A stretch of DNA of 64,000 bases from Larix kaempferi (GCA_027924585.1 BSBM01000486.1:43084501-43148500), one strand, 5' to 3'; counted from the first letter of the stretch, positions 11,646-24,169 are shown. Numbers and translations: made by a program. Notes: generated by a model not told the origin, from the letters alone.

Positions 11646-12678
11646 TGTTGTTGACGCCCGAAAAATTCCTTTCATCGATAGTAAGGGTCCTCCCCATTAA
11701 AAAATATCAATTAGACTCTCCACTATTTGGAATAGGGAACCCATCCGATTTACGATCTGGCTACCATAAAAGATGCTCTTGTGATGAGTTTATCGGATAC
11801 GGACCAATCCACTATTTAAGATTTTATTATTTGTATGAAATGCATAACACTAATTCTAAATGCACATGATTCTACCTATACTTGTTTGAAGGGTAGAAAG
11901 AGGCCTCACTTAGTGATGTGCAGGTTCTTACCTCTCATCTTATCACCCCTTTACTATAAGTCAAGCAAGCTTTGTACTAGTTAAATGCAAGATTTTAATC
12001 AACTTAATTTATCCTTGCAAGGAGCAGAATTTAAAAGAGAGACATGACTGTAAACTTCTTTATACAATTCTAGAAGTTAACTATTGAAGGTAATGTATTT
12101 AACACTCACAAGATAAAATCAACACATAGATAACTTGAATATTGATATTTATTTCATTCATTACTCACAAATACATAAAGAGTTGCATTTTTCATTCATA
12201 AACAATGAGATAATTCACAAATCATTAGAATAATCCAATAGAAAATGAAAGATCTTACTGCATATTCATGAACTAAAAGAATAAATAAGTTTTGCACATT
12301 AGCCCATTTGCTTCGATACAACATTCCATGCACATCTTCACCCATAAAAACTATCTTTCTCATTAGCAAAAAATAGTTTTCTTACATATGAGTCTAGTGT
12401 AACAATCCTTCACCAGCCAAAATCCCCTCTCCACTCTAGTTTCTCTGATTTATCCCTTTACAAACCCATCCTTGGGGTGACTTATCACTTCATATTTGTT
12501 AAAACTTTTTCTTTTCTAAAATTTTGTCCTTTTGTGATTACAAAATAATTGATCAAAATATTAAAACATAATACAATATTACGCTAGTTTGATGGAGCGT
12601 TCCCTTGACTTTGGATATAATCATTCCAAAGGCCACTTTCATAATATATTACATCAAATTGTTGTGGTTCTAATTATT
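11646..12678. other. no gene recognised; left flank of the decayed coiled-coil gene
   Basis: The left edge begins TGTTGTTGACGCCCGAAAAATT directly after the LINE coding sequence, so this is probably the end of an insertion. No protein similarity is visible. It may contain the 3'UTR of the minus-strand pseudogene ending at 12679. Confidence 0.4.
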
Positions 12679-13917
12679 TTAAAGCCACTTCATGGAATTG
12701 AAATATTTGACCATGGCATTCAACCCCTTAGTTGTTGTATTGTGTCCATTTGTCAAATAATGAGTCTTCATTGTAGCTTGTCCAATGCACTCCTGGAGAT
12801 CTTCTAAAGTGAGAGTGTCTAGACCCTTTATGGCAGCGATGTCTTCGTCCTTGATAGTCCATAATTCCACCAATCGTTGTTATTTTGGTACTAACTCTTC
12901 AAATGAGCCAAGAGGAGGTAAATAACATTTTTCAAAAGATTTGGAAATGATCTGGTGAATATCTTCACATTTGGTGATGGAATCTCTCACTTCATTCTGT
13001 AATTTCTTCTATCCTTTCTGGAAACTGTCCAAGAGTGCAAAATATAACTGAAGTTCATTTGTGGACCTCTTGGGAAGATGTGGAGGAATTTCTTTGGTTG
13101 TTTTCCTCCAAGAAGTCAACTTCTTCATTTGGTCATAAATCCCTATAAGCTTTTGCTTCGTAGGAGTGGCCTCCTCGAAAATTTTCTTACATATGTTCGG
13201 TGAGAAATTCTTGGGATTGGAATAATTGTTCCTATAATGTAGAATCACATTCATAAAACAGTGCCAAATCTTGCTTCTGTTCTTTAGCAGTATTTAGTTG
13301 ATCCACCAGGGATTCTTTTTCTCTGTTAATTTTTGCTACCTGAGTTTGCAAAGCTCCTTTCTCTATGGTAAGAGATTCAATCTACTAATCCAACTAGCTT
13401 TCTTTCTCCTGTAATTCACTAAATTGGGATTGAAGGTATACCTTTTCTCCTTCTAATATTTGTATGTTGAGTGAGTCCTTTTCATCCCCCAGACTTTGAA
13501 TAGTCTACATGGATTCTCCCTTTTCCAACTCTAAGGCATCTTGCTAGCTTTTATTTCAATTCCTTCACTTCAAGCCTGTACTAAATTATCTTTCATCTTA
13601 ACCACTTTTGTTTTTTTCTTTTCTATGTCTTCCATCACCTTATGAATGTTATCTTCATTGGCTAACGCAACAACAACATTTATAGATGCAGTAAATTTTG
13701 GATCTTTATTAATTCGTACCTTCAACAACGAGGCTTTACTATATGGTGACAATATTTGGTTGCGAGGCAACTTTCATTCTCTTCTCTGTTCTTGTCATAA
13801 TAGTTCTTTTTTTAGGATCTTAGACTATCGTTTCCATCTTAGCAACCGAATGATGTTTGGAAGGTGTGAATGGTGTATGTCCTAGCTCAGCTAGAGGAAG
13901 ATGTCCTTGAATAAGAA

Positions 13918-13933
13918 CAAGTTATATAACTTG
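13918..13933. repeat. 16-bp palindromic flank, left copy
   Basis: CAAGTTATATAACTTG is a perfect palindrome. With one mismatch it matches 16130-16145 in direct orientation, immediately outside the insertion. It behaves like a target-site duplication, but because it is palindromic it could also be part of terminal inverted repeats. Confidence 0.7.
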
Positions 13934-14341
13934 ACGAGAAATTTATACTCAAAACGAGAACTCTAGCCATAAAAACTCATATTTTTGCATTAAAAAAACA
14001 CCAAAAAACAACCCCGAATCAAAAGGTGGTGCTACCGGTAGCACCACTTTTTTTGTGCAGCTAAAAATATAGACACAGACCAAAACAATCCTTATAGTTG
14101 TTTACAAAAACCTTAAAATCAAGCCCTGAGTTGAAAACTAATGCTAGTAGCACACTTTTTCAAAAAATGGCATTATTATATCATTTTGTCATAATTTAAA
14201 ATTGTATTTATTAAATCTCTTAGTAACATTATATAAAACTTGCACTCCATTCAACACAAATTATTCAAGAAATTATTTTATCAATCTTTCTATATAAAAT
14301 AAAATAATTTCTAATAATATTCATAATAAAAAAATTAAAAA

Positions 14342-15290
14342 TTAAAAAATCTTCAAAAAAAAGTCTTTTTTTTTTAACTTATAAATTGTTTTTTATAAAA
14401 ACTTATTTTTTTTTTAAATTTAAAAATTTATAAAAAAGAATATTATAAAAACTTTAAAAAAACATTTAAAAAAAACAATTATAAAAACGTCAAACAAAAA
14501 CATTTTTAAAAATCATTAAAATTAAAAAAAAAAAAAAAAAACTCTAACCATTGCCCCCGCCCGCTCTCCCTCCTCCACCGCCCCACTCCCCCATTCTCCT
14601 CCATCCCCCCTTCCCCTCTACCCTCCGCACCCATTCCCCTCCCCCTTCATCCTCCCTCCCCCCTTCCCCTCTCCCCTCTGCCCCCATCTCCCTCAGCCTC
14701 CCCTGTCCTCCTCCCTCTCCCATCCCCCTCCCCCTCTACGCCCTCCCCCTACCCATCCCCCTTCACAGCCAACACTTAAATGGCGACACCGCTCCCTTGT
14801 GCAGTCAACACTTGGGTGCACATGGGAGCGACGCTGCCACCCAAGTGTTGGATGCGAAGGTGAATGAGTAGGGGGGGAATAGAGGGGGAGGGGAAGGGGA
14901 GAGAGGAGAGGGAGGAGGAGAGGGGAGGCGGAGGGAGAGTGGCGGGGATGGGAGAGGGGAAGGGGTGAGGTAGGAGGATGGGCGAGGGGGATGGGTGCAG
15001 AGGGGAGAGGGGAAGGGGGGAGGGAGGAGGAGAGGGGAGGGGGATGGGTGCAAAGGGGAGAGAGGTATTGGGGAGGGAGGAGGATGGGGAAGTGGGGGGA
15101 GGGGAGGAGGGACAGGGGGTGGGGGGAGGGGTTAGAGTTTTTTTTATTTTTTATTTTTTTTAAATTTCTTTTTTTTACGTTTTTATAAAAAAAAAAAATT
15201 ATAATTTATAATTTTTTTTAAATGTTTTTTTTTTAACTTTTTATAATTTTTTTTTTTAATTTTAAATGTTTTAAAAAAAATTGTTTTTGT
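14342..15290. repeat. large imperfect inverted repeat (A/C-rich left arm, G/T-rich right arm)
   Basis: The core pairs CCAACACTTAAATGGCGACA (14769 on) with the complement ending CACCCAAGTGTTGG at 14851. Outward, the CT-rich tract 14550-14765 faces the AG-rich tract 14869-15130. AAACTCTAACC at 14539-14549 faces GGTTAGAGTTT at 15130-15140. A-runs at 14342-14540 face T-runs at 15141-15290. The right arm has many runs of three to seven G, suitable for G-quadruplex formation. It also has an internal duplication of GGGGGATGGGTGCAGAGGGG near 14987 and 15040. Confidence 0.82.
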
Positions 15291-15305
15291 AGTAAATGTT
15301 TTAGG

Positions 15306-15306
<1 letters not shown>

Positions 15307-15373
<67 letters not shown>
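15307..15373. repeat. (TA)n microsatellite
   Basis: An uninterrupted run of about 33 TA dinucleotides inside the foldback element, in its right half. Confidence 0.97.
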
Positions 15374-15377
<4 letters not shown>

Positions 15378-16129
15378 ATTTTGTTTTGACATTGTTGTTC
15401 ATAAATTTTATAAATTATTTTTAAAAAAATTTCACTTTGTTGTGCCATGCCCCTTTGGGTTGTGAGGAAAATATTCGATCGAACCCTAAGCCCTCTTTGG
15501 GTACCAAAAGCGCCGCCCCAACGGGTGGCGCAATTATGAGGAAAATGTCAAACTTGACAAATTTTTTATAAGATATTTTTGTAATGTTTTGACTTTAAGA
15601 TTTTATTTTGAGAATAAATATTATGTTTTTTATAATATGTTATTTACAAATATATGGTATATGTTTTGTTCAGTTTATGTCAATTATCACTTTATGGAAA
15701 ATAATGTTAAATATAATCATTTTTATACATAAAATAGCTGAAAATATGTTAAAAATGGTTTCTAATGTATTTATTGTCTCAATTTGTCCCAAAAAACGAC
15801 TTATTTATGACAAAAGTTTAAAGAAAAAACTTCCAAAATGTATATTTTTTTCATTCTAACTAGCTTTTAAATGTTCAAAAAAATAAAATAAAAAAGTATA
15901 TTTTTTTATTATAAGTAGTTACTAAATGTATATATTTTTAGTAAAAGTTCAAAAAACACATTTGTAAATAAAAATTATATTTTCTTTTATGTCTAAAAAG
16001 TTTCAAAATCGCCAAAAAATGGCTCGAAATGAAATATGGTGCTACTAGTATACACACTTTTTGAAATGGAGGTAAAATCAACTACTAAAATTGACCCCCC
16101 AAAAAACAAGAACAATGTTGGGTTCTCGT

Positions 16130-16145
16130 CAAGTTGTATAACTTG
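16130..16145. repeat. 16-bp palindromic flank, right copy
   Basis: CAAGTTGTATAACTTG, one mismatch from 13918-13933. On the minus strand it encodes part of the KQVIQL segment of the host pseudogene. Confidence 0.7.
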
Positions 16146-18056
16146 TTTGAGAGGGACTTTAGTGTTGATACTCATAGGATTATCAATTTCCATGTCTCGT
16201 TGCCCATTACCTTCTTGCAAGTCCTAAGATTCCACAACATTCTTGATTTGTTCTTCTTATTCATTCTTCTTCTTGTAATTATTTTTCTTCTTGTTCCGTA
16301 GTAAGATTTTCATCCTTTTCTTGTTCTGCCTTCTTTCGTGCTTCTTTAGATTTCTCTTTCTCTTGTCTCTTTTATTCTATCTTCTTGGCCAGTTCTTCTT
16401 CCTATATTCGATTTGCATTTTCAACTGAAAGAGCTTCTTCAACTTCCTTTTTCCTTGCTACTTCCTCTAAATATTCTTTTGTCGATGTATCAACCGATTT
16501 GCTGGAGCTTTCCCCTTTCCTTTTTCCAAACCTTTTGTCCAAATATGCAAGATTCTTTGCTCTTCTAAACATTTCCTCTTCCTGCAAAAAATGATCTGTA
16601 TATTCATAACTAATCCTACATGACTGGCAATGAAAGGAAACTTTATGAAGCCGTTCGTTTCTGGCAAAAATATTCTCGCTGAAATGATAAGAATCCAGTT
16701 CTTTCACGAACTCTTCAACTTATTTAACTTTGTTGAATTTATACACCCCAACTACGAGTGGGAGTGGTGTACATGAGGCTTTCTTGTTTTCATGTAAGAA
16801 GTTCCCCACATCATTGATGAATACCTGCCTTACTATTTCCTTTAATATGATGTAATCGATGACATATTTAGCCATCAATGATGGGCTCTTTGAACCTCCA
16901 TATACTCATAAGTACCTTCTGGAGTGAAGTAATAATCTCCTAACGTTGTGGCCAATGTAAGTGCTTCATCCGACATACAATTGGGTTCTTCATCAAGAAT
17001 AAATCTATACAATGGCATCAAAAATTCTTCACAAATTTGCTTATAGAAACTTGGATGCTTGTGTACCCATAGAAATTTATAGGCCACAGATACTGGAGGG
17101 TCTCTAGGATTCCATTTGCATCCAAGCTTTGGAAAAGGGTTCACGAAAAAAATACAATCAATGAGGTAAGAGGACGTATAAAACTCAACCTTATTTTGCT
17201 TAAGTCCCTTTTACGCATCATTAATGGCCTGCATCACGTTCTCTAAAATAATTTCATCCCAATTGAATACTAATCCATGCATCGTAATATGATATAATAG
17301 CAATATTCGACTGAGTTTGTAGTTGCTTGAATTGGCTCTTCCTTACACTTTGCACAAGAGAGTGGCAACGAACTTGAATGGAGCCTTTAGGTTCTTAGTT
17401 TCGTATTCCCCACTAGTTCTTTGATGTAATTTTTTTCTAGGGATCAACATCTTTTTGGCACACTCTCTGTGATCTATGTTTAACCTTCTAACCCAATATT
17501 TTGTTAAGAATACTTTAGGTGTTGGGAGCTTATAGGATTTTCCTATGTGGAAAGAATGGAAGGAAGGGAAGCCATTTCTGGTAGCACTTGAAATGATCTA
17601 GGATTTGACATCCACATAGGGGATAATCCACCCTTTTACTTCAACACATGGAAATAACTTTGGGCATGCATCAGCCTTATGAATACTAGATTTCTTGATA
17701 TTTTGATATATCAAGTCTTCTTCCATCATTGAATCTGGTATGTTTTGATCCCTAATCAGATGGTAAAGTTGAATCCACTTGAACTGAGGAGCTACTCCTA
17801 TGGTGGATTTCGTATCATCAAACTGTACTTCCAAGACCATTTTTGGAGCAGCGTCTTCTTGCAAATCCAACACCACCTTCACATTACGCTTCGAAGCTCT
17901 TCTAGCCATTTTTGGATCCTGTGAAACAAAGGAGGTAGCATTTGGTTGCATATGCTCCATTGAAAATATAAACCAGACAAATTTATGCATGAAATAATGG
18001 TTGTAACAAGAATTCAATGATAAAACTAAATATATGAAGATGTGTTCCCTTGTCAA

Positions 18057-19462
18057 TAGAACACTGTCAATCCCTCCTCAAGATGGTCATAATTTGTAGC
18101 CCAAAAATGCAAACAAAAAACACACGCTGCAAAAACTAGGGTTTTACGCCCTTTGAATAAGCTTGCATTTGAGAAAAGACCCCAAAAAAAAACTAGGGTT
18201 TGACATTCTTTTGGGAAAAAATGCAGCTGAGAACAGATATTAGAAATTAGGGTTCGGTGTAAATAGTGGGCTAAGAGTTTCGGGCTTCAACAGGTTTAAC
18301 TAGCTAAAATCGTGTTTGGGAGAATATCTCAAAGCTAGGGCTCAACGCCGCCTCTTTCATTGTGATGCAACACACATATCAAGAAACTAAGGCATAAATG
18401 TACACTAAAAGACCTTGAGCTCTAACAACTTCAAGGGAACCAATGAAAGTGAGATCCTGAAACATAACAGTCTAACTCGTACTGACCTTATAAGGCATAA
18501 ATTGCTTATAACCAATGGAAAATACACTGGATAAAGACAAATATTAGCCTACCTAGACCTGTGACAAGCATGTTGCTGAGTATGCAGTCGATGTGGTATA
18601 GATTCCCTTCCAAGTGTCGTGATGAACGCAACGACGTTAAGGAATAGGGTTGAACTTGCCAATGGTATTCCAACATTTTCATATAATGACTCTACAAACC
18701 CTAATCTCATTCAAAACTCATATATTAAGAAGGTTTATACAATCCAAGTTCGTTTACAAATGGTTTTGAATAATTCAACAAAAATCATGTTTTAAAAAAG
18801 GGCCAAAACAAGCCAATCGGTGGTAAACCTTATTTTACTCCAATGCTTTTCGGAGAATATTTGCAATGTGTTGTGATAATAGATCATCGGTAAAATGACT
18901 ATTCGACAATCCATATCAGTTTAGATCCCTATTCATCAGCGATAATTTTTGGTAAGGAACTCAGTCGAACCCCGAAAAGTCATGGCTACACAATTTTTGA
19001 CAAGGAATTCAAATGTTTTGCGATAAGGCTGGGGAGGAATGCTTTTCTAAGCTGACCGTTTCAGAGAAAAAGAGAGAACAATGTTGATATGTTTCAAGAC
19101 ATAACCCATAAGTAGATAGCAAGAAAGACTTGCTTTTTTTCCAAAAAACTCTAATTTAATTGTTTAGCGATAATCAGGGAGTGGGAGACATTCATCGTTC
19201 TTCCATAAAATTGCCAAGAACTCCTCCAACTCACTTCGGGGAAATTTTACAATGACCCCGACGTTTCACTGTAAATGAGAAAACTCGGCTGGTGTATCGA
19301 TGAGAAAATGGTAAATTCCTCCAATGTTTCACTGATGAAATGGAAATTCTCCCGACCAGTTTCAGAGCACTTCACACCAATTGTCCGATGTTTCAGCACA
19401 AAACATGAAACTTCTTCGATATTTCGCTAGGTTTTTAATAAATCACTGAAATGGTAAAAAGG
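18057..19462. other. non-coding 5' flank of the decayed coiled-coil gene
   Basis: No ORF of note. ACTAGGGTTT-like words recur at 18136, 18191 and 18246. The phrase CGATGTTTCACTG or close variants recurs at about 19258-19400. On the minus strand this stretch would hold the promoter and leader of the pseudogene. It ends abruptly where LINE coding sequence begins at 19463. Confidence 0.45.
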
Positions 19463-22400
19463 TCAAAAAGTTGAAAAAAAATTAAGTGTCCAATCTTCCA
19501 CATCCTGTGAATCGATACCGAGATCCTCGGCTGTGAGCCAGTAATTTCCTTCATAATCTAGAACTGCCTTCTTCGCATGATTGAGGAAAAATATGCCCTT
19601 GGAGTGTATAGCACATATTGTATCCAGAGAAAGATAGTAATTATGTTCACAACCTATGATAGGGTCAACACTGGTCGAACCTAAAATCCATGTCCCACTT
19701 GCCAATCCAACCACTGATTTAAATATGAAAAATCCTCAGCTATCCCACTCCAAGTGTTTGATGCCCCGATACATTTCTTATTTTTCTTCCTTATCCAGGT
19801 AGAAATCGAGAGTTATTTTAAGTACTTGCCTCTAAGGATATCACTCCATAGACCCAATTCCATAAGACCATGCCACAAACTTTTCAAAGATAAAGCTTTA
19901 ATCCTGATCCACTGAATGTTTTTAATACTCAATCCCCGAAGGGGTTTAGGGAGAGAAATAGTATTCCAAGCAGTGAGGTGTAAACCATACCTCATCTGTG
20001 AATTGGACCAATGAAAATAAAAAATGATCTAGCGAAGAAGGGACAATATTTTCTTCGGGACCTTTTTCAATGTGAGCCAAAATACATGAATGACATTAAG
20101 GACTGAATTTATAAGGATAATACATCCCCCTATGGACAATCATTGATTGCACCAATACTTAATCCGCTGATCCACCTTCTTGACAATCCATAACCAATCA
20201 TTAATTTGGTAGCCATTCAGTTTAATGAAGTATCCCAGATACTTCATACCCAAATCAAGATCCAACTGATCATAAGGGAGGATGGATTTGATTGAAATCA
20301 GTTTCGAACTAACCAGATTATGCCAATACATACCAGACTTAGGAAGGTTAATCACCATACTTGAGGAAAGACAAAATAAATCGAGAATATTTTAAAATTC
20401 TGCCACTCCCGCACATGACCAATGCCAAATAATAATACATCATCGACAAAAAGAAGGCTGGTAATGTGCTTCAATGGAGTAACTTTTATTCCCTTGATCT
20501 TGCCTTCCAATTTTTCCTAGCTAATCAGCTAGCTCAAACCCTCAATAACCAGGAGAAACAAAAGTGGATATAAAGGGAAGCCATGCCTTAGGCGATGAGT
20601 GTTGTTGAATAAATTTGTAGGATTCCCATAATTTGATTAGAACAACAAAATTAGCTAATGATACACAACCCATAATCCACTGAGAAACTTCAAAAATCAA
20701 ACCCACATTAATAAGGAGCAAACGCAAGAAAGATCAATCAACCATGTCATATGCCTTAACAATATCTAGCTTCAGAACCACAGATTTGATGTGATTGACT
20801 TTCACCGAATGGATAGTCTCCTGAGCTACCCCAATGGCATCAAAATTTTTCCTTTGACGAAGAAAGTTGAATTGTTCTCTTGAAATACCTCTTGATAATC
20901 CTCCCTTCAGTCTGTTAGAAACAACCTCGGAAATTATCTTATATAATAGATTGCAAAAATAGATAGGGCGATATCCTGAAAGGAAATGGGAATTGGAACT
21001 TTTTGGAAAAGCGCCACAAAGGTAGCATTTACCCCACTCAAAATTGACCAGATCACCTGGCTTCATCAACCAACCAAACTATTTCAGGCCCAATTAGATC
21101 AAATAATTACAAATAAAATTCAACTCACCAACCATCTAGTCCTAGAATCGTGTCCTTAGTCATCTGATTCAAGTTACATTCAACCTCCAAAAGAGTAAAT
21201 GGTCTCCCAATCTCCACAGAATCCTCATCAGAAAAGATACGTGGCATCACTTGAAGCACAGAAAGTTGTGCACCCAGATTGTTGACTGAGGGTTTTTTAA
21301 ATAGTTTAGCAAAATAACTCAAGGTCGCCTCTTCAATATTAGGTTGATAGGTATGCTTAACCCCCTCTTGATCCAAAACCGACCAAATCGTATTATGTAT
21401 CCTCCATTTATTAGCAAATGTGTGGAAGAATTTCGTATTTTGGTCCCCTTGGGGAATCCAAAGGGCCTTTCTCTCAAACCGCTAGTATACCTCTTCTACA
21501 TGGAGTAATTCTGCTTTTTCTTTCTCCAAAAGATTTAAATAAATCTATTCATGACTTGAGACACAAACCGACACTGTCAAATTATTGAAATCTTTAATCT
21601 ATGCTTCAACCCAAAAAAGGGCTTGACGATGAGAAAAATTCTTATGTTTGATCCAAGGAATAACAATGTCCTTAAGTGACTTGAGGAAACTAAAAAATGA
21701 TTCATCATCATGTCAGTCCCACAAGCGTAGACATAAAGCTAGTGGGATATAAAAAGTTTAATGAATTCCACTTCTTCTGACTAAACCATACAATATTTGA
21801 AAGGATATATGTAAATGTATCTTCCTTTATCCATTCTCAAAACTATCAGACAATGATCAGAAATAGAGGCAACTTCAATCCAAGACTTGCAATAATCCAT
21901 AGATCCATGCAAATCCTTCGCCAAAAGAAACCTATCCAAACACTTTGCAATAGCAGTTGCTTCACATTTCCCATTACTCCATGTAGGTGCAATAGGGAAC
22001 GGTTCTATATTCACCAACCGATGTTTGATAATGAAATATTTAAACCAAGAAAGAAAGTGATCAATCCTGGTAGAGATGCCCCAAGAATGCCGAGCCGAAT
22101 TTGTGAAGTTTAGATCACCTTCAACAATGGGATGGACAATCCAATAAATCACAATCGAGTCAATCTTTTCCCAAAATTATTTACAATCTCCATAAGGTTC
22201 GTAACAGTTTAAGGAACGTAGAGGCAATTCCAATTCCCTAGATTGACTAATCAAGAAAATGCCACCACAATTTCTAAAGGGGGTAAATTTGAAGTTCAGT
22301 GGGTTCCATGTAGATAAAATACCACCCAAGAGACCTTCTGCATCAACAGTGCAACAATCCTAGGAGTGGAGAAACTGCCATAAAAAATATCGGGCCTTTG

Positions 22401-22525
22401 AGCCTGATACCATAGTTTCTTTTAATAGTAGAATGTTTGGTGAAGCAAGCTAAAATAACCTCTTGATGGCACACAATTTTGGGGAGCCCCTTAACCCGTC
22501 TCACATTTAGGGACAAAATAATCAT
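19463..22525 (-). pseudogene. LINE ORF2: AP-endonuclease and reverse transcriptase, decayed
   Basis: The start region MIILSLNVRRVKGLPK (22525) is the usual opening of a plant LINE endonuclease (canonical SWNVRG). EGDLNFTNSARHSWG (near 22110) and ISDHCLIVLRM (near 21845) are later endonuclease motifs. The RT follows: FSDEDSVEIGRPFTLLEVE, GYRPIYFCNLLYKIISEVVS, motif A LKLDIVKAYDMVD (near 20740) and motif C FVDDVLLFG (20420-20459). Thumb and linker regions continue through WNTISLPKPLRGLSIKN (19813-19995) to DSQDVEDWTLNF at 19463. Many frameshifts and stops make it inactive. The zf-RVT and RNase H parts are absent here but present at 10600-11645 on the same strand. Confidence 0.9.
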
Positions 22526-22529
22526 TGGG

Positions 22530-24165
22530 GAACCAAAATCACAGCCAAATTTTCTCTAAGAGGCCTGAAAGTATTGGAAATATGAACTTGTGAATTCAGG
22601 TTCTCAATAGGTATAACCAACGAAAACACCAAACCATTTGAGTTCTTGGGTTCTCCCAAAGAATCCCTAGCAAGTGCCTTCTTGCGTCTACCTCCTTTTT
22701 TCTTTTGAATGGTCACATTTGGGTTGAAAGTATTTAAGGAGTTGGATTCAATGGAATCCCTTGAAAATACCAGAAGAGGTTCTTGAATAAAACCCCCTTT
22801 AATTATCTAATGGGAAACCCCCACTTGTTCCCCCAAACAATCAGATACAGGATTATTCCCTCTCCCCAAATTTAAGAGGGAAAATTCCTTGTCCTGAATA
22901 ATTTGAGTGTCTTAATCTAGAACGATATTTTCTCGAATAGTTAAGGGTGACTCCTTAATCCCAACAATAGGGATAAATGCAGGCTAGGAAAAAGTACTCT
23001 ATCTAAACCCTCTGAAGAAGAAGATGAAACAAATTCATTCCTTGAATGGGGAACAAAAACGTCTCTATAAACCTCCTCTAACCTCAGCAACTCTAACTTA
23101 GAGAGTGAATCGAAAAAATAAGGTAATAAAACTTGTAACTTAATTGTGAAAGATGCAACTTCTTCTAGAGGAGGAACCCAAAGAATATCACCTCCCAATA
23201 TAGAGGGCCTCGACAAAGGTTCCCTAAAAGTTTGATCAGAACCCAAACATGACGGCGCTAGAGGACGAGCCAAACCATTGAGCTGTGAAGAGTGGCAATC
23301 ATATTTCAAATGACCATCCACCCTGCAGACATGACACTAAAAGGGGGTTTTCTAATAATCCAATGGTTGTTGAATAAGTTTTTCACACCACTGAATATTT
23401 GGGACATTAGGAAGTCCAAGCTCAACATCAAACTCAGTCAGAGCCTAAGTAGTATGTTTGTCTTCAAAAAATAGGAATTTCTCATAAACATATATGTAAC
23501 GGCCCACATTATTTGCAATGGCCTCAAATATGTCCCTAGACTAAAACTCCAATGGAAATCCTTTGAGTAGCAACCAATAGTGATTCCACCGAAATTTTTC
23601 AGTATTAGGGTTAAAATTTGAATGCCATCATTTGAGGCAAATGGAACCTCTTACCACCACCCAATTCTTCTCCAGAATATGAGATGCATGAGCCTCATCA
23701 ACAAAATGAAACACAATCTAGTTTTCCACCAACATATGAACCTTGGGGAAATAAGTGAGCAAAGGTTTCCAATTTTTCGATACCCACGCCATCAATGCAC
23801 TCCGACTCAAGGTCGAGAAGCAAATTTTCCCAACAAGAGCCCCACTCGAAAGGCTGAGAACACTATCCAACTACACATCTTTCCCTACAGTAACGTTAAC
23901 CCCTTCTGACCAGGGTTTAAGAGCCTTTAATGTTCAATGCTATCTATCCGTCTCCCCCCAGCTACAAGAGATACCTCCACCAATTCGAGGAATAACCGAA
24001 GGCTTACTAGCAACAGGGCTCTGTATACCATATGAATCCCCCCCGAACTATATGAGGAAAGATGTGCACAAAATAGGGGATCTTCATTTACCTAGAAGCC
24101 TGCACCAAGCGCTTTCATCGAAACTAACAACCCACCATGCATCTCAGACCAACCGCCATCTGTAA
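22530..24165 (-). pseudogene. LINE ORF1 (gag-like): DUF4283-like domain and CCHC zinc knuckle
   Basis: The minus strand reads VNVTVGKDV, LVGKICFSTLSRSALMAWVS, VFHFVDEAHASHILEKNWV and FRWNHYWLLLKGFPLEF. These fit the DUF4283-type RNA-binding domain of plant LINE ORF1. A zinc knuckle CHVCRVDGHLKYDC (CX2CX4HX4C) lies at 23295-23335, followed by a Ser/Pro-rich tail and a basic stretch IQKKKGGRRKK near 22700. Interrupted by stops; some are TAG or TAA where Gln is plausible. It sits directly upstream of ORF2 on the same strand. Confidence 0.82.
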
Positions 24166-24169
24166 CAGT

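Larger units (their letters stand above)
13934..16129. mobile_element. 2.2-kb foldback-type insertion with C-rich and G-rich arms
   Basis: The element begins ACGAGAA and ends TTCTCGT (7-bp inverted termini), between direct copies of a 16-bp palindrome. Removing it together with one flank copy rejoins the surrounding minus-strand pseudogene in frame, which supports these exact boundaries. Inside is a large imperfect inverted repeat (14342-15290), a (TA)n microsatellite and a palindrome GGTGCTACCGGTAGCACC at 14031-14048. I see no transposase frame. The poly-Pro and poly-Gly ORFs are composition artefacts. It is probably non-autonomous. Confidence 0.72.
12679..18056 (-). pseudogene. decayed unrecognised gene with C-terminal coiled coil, split by a foldback element
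   Basis: One gene can be read across the region on the minus strand. From 18056 to 16875 a single frame continues through three stops (plus positions 17598-17600, 17343-17345, 17211-17213). Then, after a frameshift near 16900, it continues to about 16400 (ELDSYHFSENIFARNERLHK, then a Lys/Glu-rich helix) and on to 16130. It resumes at 13917 after the 13934-16129 insertion. A long heptad-like coiled coil follows (LELEKGESM, SLTIEKGALQTQVAKINREK, ESLVDQLNTAKEQKQDL), and it ends MVKYFNSMKWL at 12679. The N-terminal part has MARRASKRNVKVVLDLQED. I do not recognise the family. Total coding length would be about 1,000 residues. Premature stops sit mainly where glutamine would fit. A transposon-borne accessory gene and a decayed host gene are both possible. 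Confidence 0.7.

Noticed and set aside
14551-15188. Proline-rich and glycine-rich ORFs
   Set aside because: They lie in the C-rich and G-rich arms of the foldback element and reflect composition.
11646-19462. The insertion splitting the LINE as a complete LTR retrotransposon
   Set aside because: The left edge TGTTGTTGACGCCC looks LTR-like, but no second copy of this sequence, PBS or polypurine tract was found.
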